Source of the DNA: an uncultured Solobacterium sp.
GTDB taxonomy: Bacteria; Bacillota_I; Bacilli_A; Erysipelotrichales; Erysipelotrichaceae
Length of the DNA: 22,072 nucleotides
Direction of reading: 5' to 3'
Assembly (NCBI GenBank): GCA_937910655.1
Contig: CALEMV010000427.1
Coordinates: forward strand, 1 to 22,072
Positions 1-6,525 of this stretch are shown here, piece by piece (the stretch's first letter is position 1; every line of letters starts with the position of its first letter). A program made the position numbers and the translations under genes. Below the pieces are notes generated by a model. That model worked only from the letters and a program-made list of their open reading frames with translations, had not been told where the DNA came from and ran no database searches.

Positions 1-43
1 TCATGCCTAGTCTCGTGGGCTCGGAGATGTGTATAAGAGACAG
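1..43 (+). other. Illumina Nextera adapter and index at contig end
   Basis: This is synthetic sequence. Bases 10-43 match the Nextera read-2 transposase adapter: GTCTCGTGGGCTCGG is followed directly by AGATGTGTATAAGAGACAG, which contains the 19-bp Tn5 mosaic end. Bases 2-9 (CATGCCTA) are the right length and position for an i7 index, and I recall this octamer as a standard Nextera index. Genomic sequence starts at 44. The adapter supplies a false ATG at 29 that opens an ORF beginning MYKRQ, a familiar artefact in sequence databases. Confidence 0.97.
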
Positions 44-298
44 GATCAAGTTGACCATCTTTTAGATGAGATCATTCAAGACTATCAGACATATGAAAAT
101 ATGATTGCAGATTTGACAAAGAAGGCTGAAGAGTTGGAACGTACAAATGCTTCCTTACGTGCAAAGCTTATCGAAGTGGAAGGTAAGGTTAAGGCACAGG
201 AAGACTTAGATCCAATCTCACAAGGTGCTTCTAATGTTGATATTCTGAAACGTCTGAGTCGTCTTGAAAGACAAGTATTCTCAAACAATAACGAATAA
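44..298 (+). CDS. gpsB: GpsB cell-division protein, 5'-truncated
   Basis: GpsB is a small DivIVA-family cytoplasmic adaptor that coordinates peptidoglycan synthesis by binding the tails of penicillin-binding proteins at the septum. The 84 visible codons cover the end of the DivIVA-like N-terminal coiled coil (DQVDHLLDEIIQDYQTYE is the family pattern), a second heptad-rich helix, a variable linker, and a C-terminal segment ILKRLSRLERQVF typical of the trimerising domain. About 20-25 N-terminal residues are missing because the contig ends in the adapter; the real start is off the window. The following RNase P RNA gene reproduces the gpsB-rnpB order of B. subtilis, which supports the call. Confidence 0.9.
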   Translation, partial: DQVDHLLDEIIQDYQTYENMIADLTKKAEELERTNASLRAKLIEVEGKVKAQEDLDPISQGASNVDILKRLSRLERQVFSNNNE

Positions 299-307
299 GA
301 AAATGAT

Positions 308-659
308 ATACGTACATGAGGCAGTCGCTGGCACCTATGGTGTTAGAGGAAAGTCCATGCTCGCACCATCTGCGATGATGGTAGTGTTTGTGCCGGCCCA
401 ATCAATAAGACCGGGTATCGAAAGATAACGGCGGAGCGAGAACCTAAAACTTCGGTCATGGTTTAAGCCCTTAAGGTGTCACAGTGACGTAGCCGATAGG
501 GAAACCTATCGGGTGGAACGAGATAAACCCCGCAAGCGAGAAACTCAAATTTGGTAGAGGAACTGCAGAAGGCGAACTGAAGCGTGATGCAGGTGCGAAA
601 GCACAGATAAATGGCTGCCCCTGGAAACAGGACAGAACATGGCTTACAATTGTACGCAT
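308..659 (+). ncRNA. rnpB: RNase P RNA, type B
   Basis: This is the catalytic RNA subunit of RNase P, which matures the 5' ends of tRNAs. It contains the near-invariant block GAGGAAAGTCCATGCTCGCA (346-365), the GTAGTGTTTGTGCCGG region that follows it in Bacillus-type RNA, the GTAGAGGAACTGCAGAAGGC region (554-573), and the 3' block GGACAGAACATGGCTTACA (629-648). The ends were placed by the P1 helix: ATACGTAC at 308-315 pairs with GTACGCAT at 652-659 with one mismatch. The order of blocks fits the B (Bacillus) architecture. It is followed at once by an intrinsic terminator. I could not identify its promoter with confidence; it would lie within the end of gpsB. Confidence 0.93.
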
Positions 660-663
660 TTAT

Positions 664-687
664 GGAGGATGAATTTCCTCCTTTTTT
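664..687 (+). terminator. Intrinsic terminator of rnpB
   Basis: A GGAGGA/TCCTCC stem (664-669 with 676-681) and a six-nucleotide loop are followed by a run of six T. It closes the RNase P RNA transcript and separates it from pgsA. Confidence 0.85.
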
Positions 688-723
688 CTTGCGTTCATAC
701 AGATATAAACAAATGATAGAATA

Positions 724-732
724 TGGTATACT
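724..732 (+). promoter_or_regulatory. Candidate extended -10 promoter for pgsA
   Basis: TGGTATACT is an extended -10 element (TG, one base, then TATACT) 27 bases before the pgsA start. The -35 position (about 704-709, TATAAA) is poor, so the call rests on the extended -10 and on the terminator just upstream, which makes a new promoter necessary. Confidence 0.45.
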
Positions 733-758
733 AAAGAACGGTAAAGAGAGGGAAAATC

Positions 759-1352
759 ATGAATCTTCCAAATCGATTGACATTATTCAGAATTGTGCTG
801 ATTCCAGTCATTATTCTGGTTTATTTATTTCCATATAGTGCTTTTGGAATTACACCTGCAAGTTTCTATGTACAACATGTATCAATCTCTGTGATTGATA
901 TCGCTGCTTTATTAATCTATATCTTAGCAGCCATCACAGATGCGATTGATGGCCATATTGCCCGTAGTAGAAATATGATTACAACATTTGGTAAGTTCGC
1001 TGATCCTATCGCAGATAAGTTATTAACAACAACAATGTTCCTATTGTTTATCTCTAGAGGCATTATCCCAGTTATCCCAGTCATCATTATGATTGCGCGT
1101 GATACGGTCGTTGATGGTTGCCGTATGATGGCTAGCGCCAATGGTAAAGTTGTTGCGGCTGGTATGATGGGTAAGTTAAAGACAGTGTTACAGATGGTCA
1201 CCGTTGCGTTAATTCTATTAAATAATCTACCATTTGAACTCTTAGGACTACCGGTGAGTATGATCATGTTATGGTTCTCTGCACTAGTAAGTTTCATTTC
1301 TGGTGTACAGTACTTCATGCAGATGAAAGATGATATTTTAGAATCAAAATAA
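759..1352 (+). CDS. pgsA: CDP-diacylglycerol--glycerol-3-phosphate 3-phosphatidyltransferase
   Basis: It makes phosphatidylglycerol phosphate from CDP-diacylglycerol and sn-glycerol-3-phosphate, the committed step to phosphatidylglycerol and cardiolipin, in the cytoplasmic membrane. The 197-residue protein has the full CDP-alcohol phosphotransferase signature: D61, D64-G65, A68-R69, G78, D82 and D86, in the pattern D-x2-D-G-x2-A-R-x8-G-x3-D-x3-D. The N-terminus MNLPNRLTLFRIVLIPV is typical of PgsA, and several hydrophobic helices follow. The ATG at 759 has AGAGAGGG eight to ten bases upstream. recA follows after 49 bases, so the two are probably cotranscribed. In B. subtilis cinA lies between pgsA and recA; it is absent here. 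Confidence 0.95.
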   Translation: MNLPNRLTLFRIVLIPVIILVYLFPYSAFGITPASFYVQHVSISVIDIAALLIYILAAITDAIDGHIARSRNMITTFGKFADPIADKLLTTTMFLLFISRGIIPVIPVIIMIARDTVVDGCRMMASANGKVVAAGMMGKLKTVLQMVTVALILLNNLPFELLGLPVSMIMLWFSALVSFISGVQYFMQMKDDILESK

Positions 1353-1401
1353 TCGTGGAATTATTTTAAAACAAACATACATATAATCAGGAGGAGTAAT
1401 T

Positions 1402-2454
1402 ATGGCGGCAGAGAAAAAAGAAAAGACAGTTACCGCAGATAAGCGAGATCAACTACTTGCGGATGCACTCAAGGCAATTGAAAAAGAATATGGGAAAGGC
1501 AGTATTATGCGCCTTGGAGATCGTGCGGATGTTTCGGTAGACGCAATTCCATCCGGTTCTTTAGCACTAGATAGTGCGTTAGGTATCGGTGGTTATCCAA
1601 AGGGAAGAATCATTGAGATTTATGGACCAGAATCTTCTGGTAAGACAACACTTGCATTACATGCAATCGCAGAATGTCAAAAACAAGGTGGTAGATGTGC
1701 ATTTATCGATGCAGAAAACGCAATCGATCCACTTTATGCAAAAAAGCTAGGTGTTGATATTGATGAACTCATCTTATCGCAACCAGACTCTGGTGAGCAG
1801 GCATTAGAAATTACAGAAGTATTGATTAAGTCAGGTGCGATTGACTTAGTTGTGATTGACTCTGTAGCTGCACTTGTCCCACAGGCTGAATTAGATGGTG
1901 AAATGGGAGATGCATCTGTAGGTCTACAGGCACGTTTGATGTCTAAGGCAATGCGTAAGTTAGCAGGTGTTATGAATCGTTCCAATACAACCGCAATTTT
2001 CATCAACCAGTTACGTGAAAAGGTTGGTATCATGTTTGGTAACCCAGAAACAACACCAGGTGGTCGTGCACTTAAGTTCTACTCATCCGTACGTTTAGAT
2101 GTACGTAAGGGTGAAGCGCTCAAGGAAGGTAGCGAAGTAATTGGTTCTGCCACAAAGGTAAAGGTTGTTAAGAATAAGGTAGCTCCTCCATTTAAGGTGG
2201 CAGTAGTCAATATGATTTTTGGTCAAGGTATCTCTCATATCGATGAAGTTATCAGTTTAGCAGTAGAAAACGACATTATCGAAAAAGCAGGTGCTTGGTT
2301 CTCCTACAAGGGAGAAAAACTTGGACAAGGCTTCAACTCTGTACGTGAGTATATGAAGAACCACCCAGAATTTGATGCAGAGATTACAGAACTTGTAAAA
2401 GCAAAATTATTCCCTACAACAGAAGCTGATTCCACAGAAACAACAGAAGAATAA
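1402..2454 (+). CDS. recA: Recombinase RecA
   Basis: RecA is the ATP-dependent strand-exchange protein of homologous recombination and the coprotease that triggers LexA cleavage. The 350 residues contain Walker A GPESSGKT (75-82), the Walker B-like segment [14 protein letters not shown], the L2 region with [25 protein letters not shown], and an acidic C-terminal tail ([11 protein letters not shown]). Length is normal for the family. The N-terminus is about ten residues longer than in B. subtilis, with a Lys/Glu-rich start. AGGAGG (1389-1394) lies seven to eight bases before the ATG. I saw no GAAC-N4-GTTC LexA box in the short gap from pgsA. A terminator follows directly. Confidence 0.98.
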   Translation: MAAEKKEKTVTADKRDQLLADALKAIEKEYGKGSIMRLGDRADVSVDAIPSGSLALDSALGIGGYPKGRIIEIYGPESSGKTTLALHAIAECQKQGGRCAFIDAENAIDPLYAKKLGVDIDELILSQPDSGEQALEITEVLIKSGAIDLVVIDSVAALVPQAELDGEMGDASVGLQARLMSKAMRKLAGVMNRSNTTAIFINQLREKVGIMFGNPETTPGGRALKFYSSVRLDVRKGEALKEGSEVIGSATKVKVVKNKVAPPFKVAVVNMIFGQGISHIDEVISLAVENDIIEKAGAWFSYKGEKLGQGFNSVREYMKNHPEFDAEITELVKAKLFPTTEADSTETTEE

Positions 2455-2459
2455 TCGTT

Positions 2460-2489
2460 AGACCTTTACACAAAGTGTACAGGTCTTTT
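2460..2489 (+). terminator. Intrinsic terminator of recA
   Basis: GACCT (2461-2465) pairs with AGGTC (2481-2485), with an inner stem TACAC/GTGTA around AAA and one mismatch between the two stems. A TTTT tract follows. It ends the pgsA-recA unit. Confidence 0.8.
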
Positions 2490-2545
2490 CTATTGCAATA
2501 GTACAGTACAGAAAAGAATTGTAATTTGTTGTATGATGTTACTGT

Positions 2546-3037
2546 ATGAAAACAAATTATCTAAGGTTCTATGAAGAAATTTCAAAAAACTATCAAACAG
2601 ACGTAAAACGAAATCAATTACGTCTGTGTAATAAAATTGTGACAAATATATATTACGTTGTATATCCGTTACTGTTGGTATATCTATTTGTAAAACAGAG
2701 TGAGAAGTTATTACCGACAATTCTAATTCCACTACTTTCAATTGTCGCAATAACATTGTTACGTAAGGCTCTAGCACGTCCTCGCCCATACGAGGAATAT
2801 CCTATAGATCAAATTCTAGAAAAAGAAACACAACATAACGCAATGCCAAGTCGACATGTATTCTCGGCTTCCGTCATTGCGATGATGTTTTTTACAATTT
2901 CTCCAATACTTGCATGCATACTATTAGTGATAGCTGCACTAGAAGGATATATCCGTGTAGTAGGGGGAGTACATTATCCACGGGATGTAATTGTTGGATA
3001 TCTTCTGGGAGTATTTTTTGGTTTATTCATTCTGTAA
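2546..3037 (+). CDS. PAP2-superfamily membrane phosphatase
   Basis: This is a membrane-bound acid phosphatase-like protein of the PAP2/BcrC/PgpB group, which typically dephosphorylates undecaprenyl pyrophosphate or phosphatidylglycerol phosphate at the outer face of the membrane. The 163-residue protein has the three motifs: an RP-containing motif around K74-R80-P81, P101-S102-R103-H104 (PSRH in place of the usual PSGH), and R137-x5-H143-x3-D147. The usual Ser before R137 is Ile136. Hydrophobic helices occupy about 37-50, 57-72, 107-134 and 148-163. It stands alone between recA and the ABC-F gene. No good ribosome binding site precedes the ATG; TATGAT at 2532-2537 would place a transcript start almost on the start codon. 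The substrate cannot be fixed from sequence. A role in lipid-carrier recycling is an inference. Confidence 0.82.
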   Translation: MKTNYLRFYEEISKNYQTDVKRNQLRLCNKIVTNIYYVVYPLLLVYLFVKQSEKLLPTILIPLLSIVAITLLRKALARPRPYEEYPIDQILEKETQHNAMPSRHVFSASVIAMMFFTISPILACILLVIAALEGYIRVVGGVHYPRDVIVGYLLGVFFGLFIL

Positions 3038-3040
3038 AAG

Positions 3041-3069
3041 TTTATGTTTTGTTGATTCTATGATATAAC
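3041..3069 (+). promoter_or_regulatory. Candidate promoter of the ABC-F leader RNA
   Basis: TGATATAAC (3061-3069) is an extended -10 element. A weak -35 (TTTATG, 3041-3046) lies 17 bases before the TATAAC hexamer. Transcription would start near 3076, giving a leader of about 190 nt before the ABC-F start codon. Confidence 0.45.
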
Positions 3070-3143
3070 TTTACCAGAAAGGTCACATCGTATGATGTGT
3101 GGTGATTGAGAAGAACATGAGCCTTTAATCCGATTTTAAGCAT

Positions 3144-3194
3144 ATGAAAAGAGAATATTTAATAAACATCTTTTCATGCGTAGAAACGGATTAA
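3144..3194 (+). CDS. Possible 16-codon leader peptide in ABC-F attenuator
   Basis: The open frame encodes MKREYLINIFSCVETD. Its ATG begins the 5' arm of the inner leader hairpin and its stop codon lies in the 3' arm of the outer stem, so a translating ribosome would open the whole structure. A ribosome held near codons 8-10 would cover the inner 3' arm and free the antiterminator strand. Against it, no clear Shine-Dalgarno sequence precedes the ATG. A shorter frame with a better ribosome site (AGAAAGG 3076-3082, start 3092, MMCGD) is an alternative sensor peptide. Treat either as a hypothesis. Confidence 0.3.
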   Translation: MKREYLINIFSCVETD

Positions 3195-3217
3195 AACCTC
3201 TATACAGAGAATTTTTG

Positions 3218-3252
3218 TCTGCTTTTTTCGCGTGAAAAGAGCAGATTTTTTT
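3218..3252 (+). terminator. Strong intrinsic terminator inside ABC-F leader
   Basis: A 12-bp stem (TCTGCTTTTTTC 3218-3229 with GAAAAGAGCAGA 3234-3245, one G-U pair) has the four-base loop GCGT and is followed by seven T. It sits immediately before the ABC-F ribosome binding site (AGGAGG, 3255-3260), with no gene end of its own to serve: the previous gene stops at 3037. That placement is the mark of a regulatory attenuator. Confidence 0.88.
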
Positions 3253-3267
3253 GTAGGAGGTTATCAA

Positions 3268-4815
3268 ATGATAGAAATTCATAATTTAACAATATGTCAT
3301 CGATATGATTTACGTAAGATTGTCGATAATCTTACACTTACAGTTAAACCAACTGATAAAATTGCCATCATTGGCGAAGAAGGAAATGGAAAATCTACAT
3401 TACTCAAATGTATCAAAGATTCACAACTCATAGAAAGTTATTGTGAAGTGCAAGGGACAATACAATCGAAGAACGAAAGAATAGGGTATTTACCCCAAGA
3501 ACTTGAACATAAGCATGTAGAGAAAACTGTATATGAATACTTCTGCGAAAGCGATGCTTTTTCACTTGCGACGCCATCACAGTTACATGACATTGCACAA
3601 GCATTAGGAAATGACGTGGAGATGTATTATCAAACACAGCCAATGTCTACACTTTCTGGTGGAGAAAAGATTAAGTATCAACTCGCGGCAATCCTTCTAG
3701 AACAGCCTAGTATTTTGCTGTTAGATGAGCCATCCAATGACTTAGATATCAGTACGCTTGCATGGTTAGAGAAGTTTATCAAAAATGCTACGATTCCAAT
3801 TATTTATATTTCACATGATGAAACACTACTGGCGAATACCGCAAATCGCATTGTTCATTTAGAACTCGTTAAACGTAAGACAGAAGCACGTCATACAATT
3901 ATGCATATTGGCTATGATGCATATAAAGAACTGCGTGATAAACAATTTGATAAGCAGATGATGGATGCACAAAATGAGCGTCGTCAAGATAAGTTACGTA
4001 TGGAAAAATACCAACAGGTTTATGAACGTGTCCAGCATGAATTGCGTGTTGTATCGCGCCAAGCACCGCAGACTGCCGCAAATCTCAAGAAAAAGATGAG
4101 AAGTGTCAAAGCGATGGGAAAGCGTTTTGAAAGAGAACGTGAGAATATGACGGATATTCCACTTCGTGAGGATGCGATATTCTTTCACTTTGATATGGAA
4201 TCATTTGCCAGTGACAAACAGATTCTTGATTATCATTTAGATAAGCTGATGACAAAGGATGAATCAAAAATACTAGCGAGCGATATTACATTGCAAGTAT
4301 TTGGTAATCAAAAAATATGTATTGTTGGTAATAATGGCTGTGGCAAAACTACACTATTGCATAAGATTCATGACTCGATATCTGAAAGGGAGGATATTCA
4401 TATTGGCTATATGCCACAAAATTATGACGAAATCCTAGATGCGTATGAATCACCAATCGATTTCTTGACAACCGTAGGGGATAAAGAGGATATTACACGT
4501 ATTCGACAGTACCTTGGTTCAATGAAGTTTACATCTGATGAGATGGAACATTCTTTAACAGAACTATCAGGTGGACAGCGAGCCAAGGTATTCATGTTAA
4601 AGATGCATCTAGAGGGTGCCAATGTCTTATTGCTGGATGAGCCTACCCGTAACTTCTCTCCATTATCAGCTCCAGTTGTAAGAGAAGAATTAAAAAACTT
4701 TGGTGGAGCAATCATCGCTGTATCTCATGATCGGAAGTTCATTCAGGAAGTTTTTGATGATATCTATTTATTGAATTCAACAGGATTACATCGTGATACG
4801 ATAGAAACTAAGTAA
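3268..4815 (+). CDS. ABC-F family ATPase, probable ribosomal protection type
   Basis: ABC-F proteins carry two ABC domains on one chain and no membrane segment; they act on the ribosome, and some dislodge lincosamide, streptogramin A, pleuromutilin or macrolide drugs. In this 515-residue protein, domain 1 has Walker A GEEGNGKST (36-44), signature LSGGEK (129-134) and Walker B LLLDEPSNDLD (D153-E154). A charged interdomain linker spans about 215-300. Domain 2 has Walker A GNNGCGKTT (354-362), signature LSGGQR (433-438) and LLLDEPTRNFSPLS (D457-E458). The second D-loop reads RNFSPLS where EttA/Uup-type housekeeping proteins have NHLD; I associate this form with resistance-type Bacillota ABC-F proteins (Lsa/CplR-like), from memory. 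The start is ATG 3268, seven bases after AGGAGG. An in-frame GTG at 3232 lies inside the terminator and is rejected. The attenuator leader fits a drug-inducible role, which is inference. Confidence 0.85.
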   Translation: MIEIHNLTICHRYDLRKIVDNLTLTVKPTDKIAIIGEEGNGKSTLLKCIKDSQLIESYCEVQGTIQSKNERIGYLPQELEHKHVEKTVYEYFCESDAFSLATPSQLHDIAQALGNDVEMYYQTQPMSTLSGGEKIKYQLAAILLEQPSILLLDEPSNDLDISTLAWLEKFIKNATIPIIYISHDETLLANTANRIVHLELVKRKTEARHTIMHIGYDAYKELRDKQFDKQMMDAQNERRQDKLRMEKYQQVYERVQHELRVVSRQAPQTAANLKKKMRSVKAMGKRFERERENMTDIPLREDAIFFHFDMESFASDKQILDYHLDKLMTKDESKILASDITLQVFGNQKICIVGNNGCGKTTLLHKIHDSISEREDIHIGYMPQNYDEILDAYESPIDFLTTVGDKEDITRIRQYLGSMKFTSDEMEHSLTELSGGQRAKVFMLKMHLEGANVLLLDEPTRNFSPLSAPVVREELKNFGGAIIAVSHDRKFIQEVFDDIYLLNSTGLHRDTIETK

Positions 4816-4825
4816 AACGCTTTCA
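4812..4825 (+). promoter_or_regulatory. cre-like site upstream of rny
   Basis: GTAAAACGCTTTCA matches 12 of 14 positions of the catabolite-responsive consensus TGWAANCGNTNWCA; the first two bases differ. It overlaps the ABC-F stop codon and ends 16 bases before the rny -35. CcpA binding is speculative. Confidence 0.2.
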
Positions 4826-4841
4826 TTGTTTTGTGTGTCTA

Positions 4842-4870
4842 TTGTGAAAATGTGAAAAAAACCGTATAAT
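4842..4870 (+). promoter_or_regulatory. SigA-type promoter of rny
   Basis: TTGTGA (4842-4847), a 17-bp spacer and a perfect TATAAT (4865-4870) lie 40 bases before the rny start. This is among the best housekeeping promoters in the window. Confidence 0.8.
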
Positions 4871-4910
4871 AATTAGGAGAGAAATCTCTAAGAATAATGG
4901 AGGATTAAAA

Positions 4911-6479
4911 ATGGGGTATATCATTCATGACCCTGTAATTCCTGTCATTTTAGCTCTTATTGTAGGTATCTTTGTCGGCATTGGTATTATGAAGGTTGCT
5001 GGCAAACACGGTCTTGATCGCGCGATTACAAAATCGCAAGATATTCTTGAAGAAGCAAATTCAAAAGCAGAAACAATTACGCGCCAAGCTACTTTAGACG
5101 CGAAACAGCAAACTTACGAATTAAAACTACAGGCAGAAAAAGAGATTAAGAATCAACAAAATAAATTATTACAAGTTGAAAATAAACTCATGCGCCAGCA
5201 GGATAGTTTGAATTTCCGTGAGGAGAATCTTGCCCGAAAAGAGAAGAAAATTGACGAAAAAGATCAGCAGATTACTGGAAAACTTGCAGAGATCACTAAG
5301 ATGGAAGAAGATATGCAGGCTAAGATTGATCAGCAATTAGTTGAACTAGAACGTGTGGCAAATATGTCACAGTCAGACGCAAAGGTAGAATTGATGGAGG
5401 CTGTTGAAAAGAAGACAGAAGCCGAAATCGCTACTTACTTACGTGATAAACAAGAGGAAGCAGAAGCAGAAGCCTCTTCTGTTGCACGTAATATTATTTC
5501 TTTAGCGATTCATCGCTACTCACAAGAGGAAACAATCGAACGTACCGTTAGTACAGTAACGCTTCCAAGTGAAGAGATGAAGGGACGTATCATCGGTCGT
5601 GAGGGAAGAAATATCAAAGCAATCGAACAGGCTACAGGTGTTGATTTGATTATTGATGACACACCAGATATTATTACTGTTTCTTGCTTTAACCCAATTC
5701 GTCGTGAAATTGCACGTCAATCATTAGAAATTCTAATGAAGGATGGACGTATTCAACCAGGACGTATTGAGGAAGTTGTACAGAAAGTTACAGATGAACT
5801 TGAAGAGACAATCTTCAAGATTGGTAATGAAGCAGTATTCAAACTTGGTATTGGTAAGATGAATCGTGAACTTATCAAACTAGTAGGACGTATGAGATTC
5901 CGTTACAGCTATGGCCAAAACGGTTTATCACACTCTGTAGAAGTTGCACACTTCGCTGGTATGATGGCTGCTGAATTAGGACTAAACCAAGCACTTGCGA
6001 AGCGTGCAGGTTTATTACACGATATTGGTAAAGCACTAGACTTTGAAACTGAAGGAACACACGTTGAGTTAGGTTCCAAGGTTGCTAAGAAGTATGGTGA
6101 AAATCCAATCGTTATTAACTCTATTGAAGCTCACCATGGCGATACTGCTCCAACAGATATTATTTCTGTATTAGTCGCTGCAGCGGATACCATCAGTGCT
6201 GCTAGACCTGGTGCTCGTTATGAATCTATGGAAGGCTACATTCAACGTCTAGAAAATCTTGAAAAGATTGCATTAGACTTTGAAGGAGTTGAGAAAGCAT
6301 TCGCAATCCAAGCTGGACGTGAACTACGTGTTATGGTACAGCCTGAGAAGATTGATGATGTACGTATGGTGAAGGTTGCTCATGATATTCGTGAACGAAT
6401 TGAAAATGAGATGACTTATCCAGGACAGATCAAGGTAACATTGATTCGTGAAGTACGTGCACAAGAATTAGCGAAATAA
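4911..6479 (+). CDS. rny: Ribonuclease Y
   Basis: RNase Y is the membrane-anchored endoribonuclease that starts bulk mRNA decay in many Bacillota. The 522 residues show an N-terminal membrane helix (about 6-28), a long Lys/Glu/Gln-rich coiled coil (about 35-200), a KH RNA-binding domain with GRIIGREGRNIKAIE (about 225-240), and an HD phosphohydrolase domain with H370-D371 in LLHDIGKALD, close to H368-D369 of B. subtilis. GGAGG (4899-4903) lies seven bases before the ATG. Length and domain order are standard. It is followed by a terminator that overlaps its stop codon, then by ymdB, the same order as in B. subtilis. Confidence 0.97.
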   Translation: MGYIIHDPVIPVILALIVGIFVGIGIMKVAGKHGLDRAITKSQDILEEANSKAETITRQATLDAKQQTYELKLQAEKEIKNQQNKLLQVENKLMRQQDSLNFREENLARKEKKIDEKDQQITGKLAEITKMEEDMQAKIDQQLVELERVANMSQSDAKVELMEAVEKKTEAEIATYLRDKQEEAEAEASSVARNIISLAIHRYSQEETIERTVSTVTLPSEEMKGRIIGREGRNIKAIEQATGVDLIIDDTPDIITVSCFNPIRREIARQSLEILMKDGRIQPGRIEEVVQKVTDELEETIFKIGNEAVFKLGIGKMNRELIKLVGRMRFRYSYGQNGLSHSVEVAHFAGMMAAELGLNQALAKRAGLLHDIGKALDFETEGTHVELGSKVAKKYGENPIVINSIEAHHGDTAPTDIISVLVAAADTISAARPGARYESMEGYIQRLENLEKIALDFEGVEKAFAIQAGRELRVMVQPEKIDDVRMVKVAHDIRERIENEMTYPGQIKVTLIREVRAQELAK

Positions 6480-6503
6480 GAACCGGTTCACGGTTCTTTT
6501 TTT
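6478..6503 (+). terminator. Intrinsic terminator between rny and ymdB
   Basis: AAGAACCG (6478-6485) pairs perfectly with CGGTTCTT (6491-6498) around a five-base loop and runs into T residues to 6503. The stem begins within the rny stop codon (6477-6479). Readthrough may supply ymdB, since no separate promoter fits in the 22 bases that follow. Confidence 0.85.
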
Positions 6504-6525
6504 GAAAAAGATAGGGGAACATGTT

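Larger units (their letters stand above)
3076..3252 (+). promoter_or_regulatory. Structured leader/attenuator upstream of ABC-F gene
   Basis: Three hairpins are directly visible. The first pairs CACATC (3084-3089) with GATGTG (3094-3099). The second is two-tiered: the outer stem TTTAATCCG (3124-3132) pairs perfectly with CGGATTAAA (3187-3195), and the inner stem ATGAAAAGA (3144-3152) pairs perfectly with TCTTTTCAT (3169-3177). The third is a strong terminator (3218-3252). The nine bases TGAAAAGAG at 3145-3153 recur in the terminator 3' arm at 3233-3241. The upstream copy can therefore pair with the terminator 5' arm (GAAAAGAG 3146-3153 with CTTTTTTC 3222-3229, one G-U) as an antiterminator. 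Sequestering that copy in the second hairpin would favour termination. Attenuators of this general kind are known upstream of antibiotic-resistance ABC-F genes in Listeria and Bacillus. The switching model here is inference. Confidence 0.6.

Noticed and set aside
29..43. ATG start giving an N-terminus MYKRQ for the first ORF
   Set aside because: These bases are Nextera adapter; the real gpsB start is off the contig.
611..838. 75-codon + strand ORF
   Set aside because: It runs through the 3' end of RNase P RNA, its terminator and the pgsA start in another frame.
917..1318. 133-codon minus-strand ORF inside pgsA
   Set aside because: It lies wholly antisense to a gene with clear family motifs, with no ribosome site and no recognisable domain.
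1382..1387. TATAAT directly upstream of recA
   Set aside because: It lies three bases before the ribosome binding site, so transcription would start at or beyond that site and leave it out of the mRNA; there is also no -35.
1353..1401. Possible LexA/SOS box before recA
   Set aside because: I found no GAAC-N4-GTTC or close variant in this gap; the ACAAACATACAT stretch does not fit.
3232..3267. Upstream GTG start for the ABC-F gene
   Set aside because: It lies in the terminator hairpin; AGGAGG with correct spacing favours ATG 3268.
6502..6525. TTG start for ymdB
   Set aside because: It lies in the rny terminator T tract; AGGGGA favours ATG 6526.
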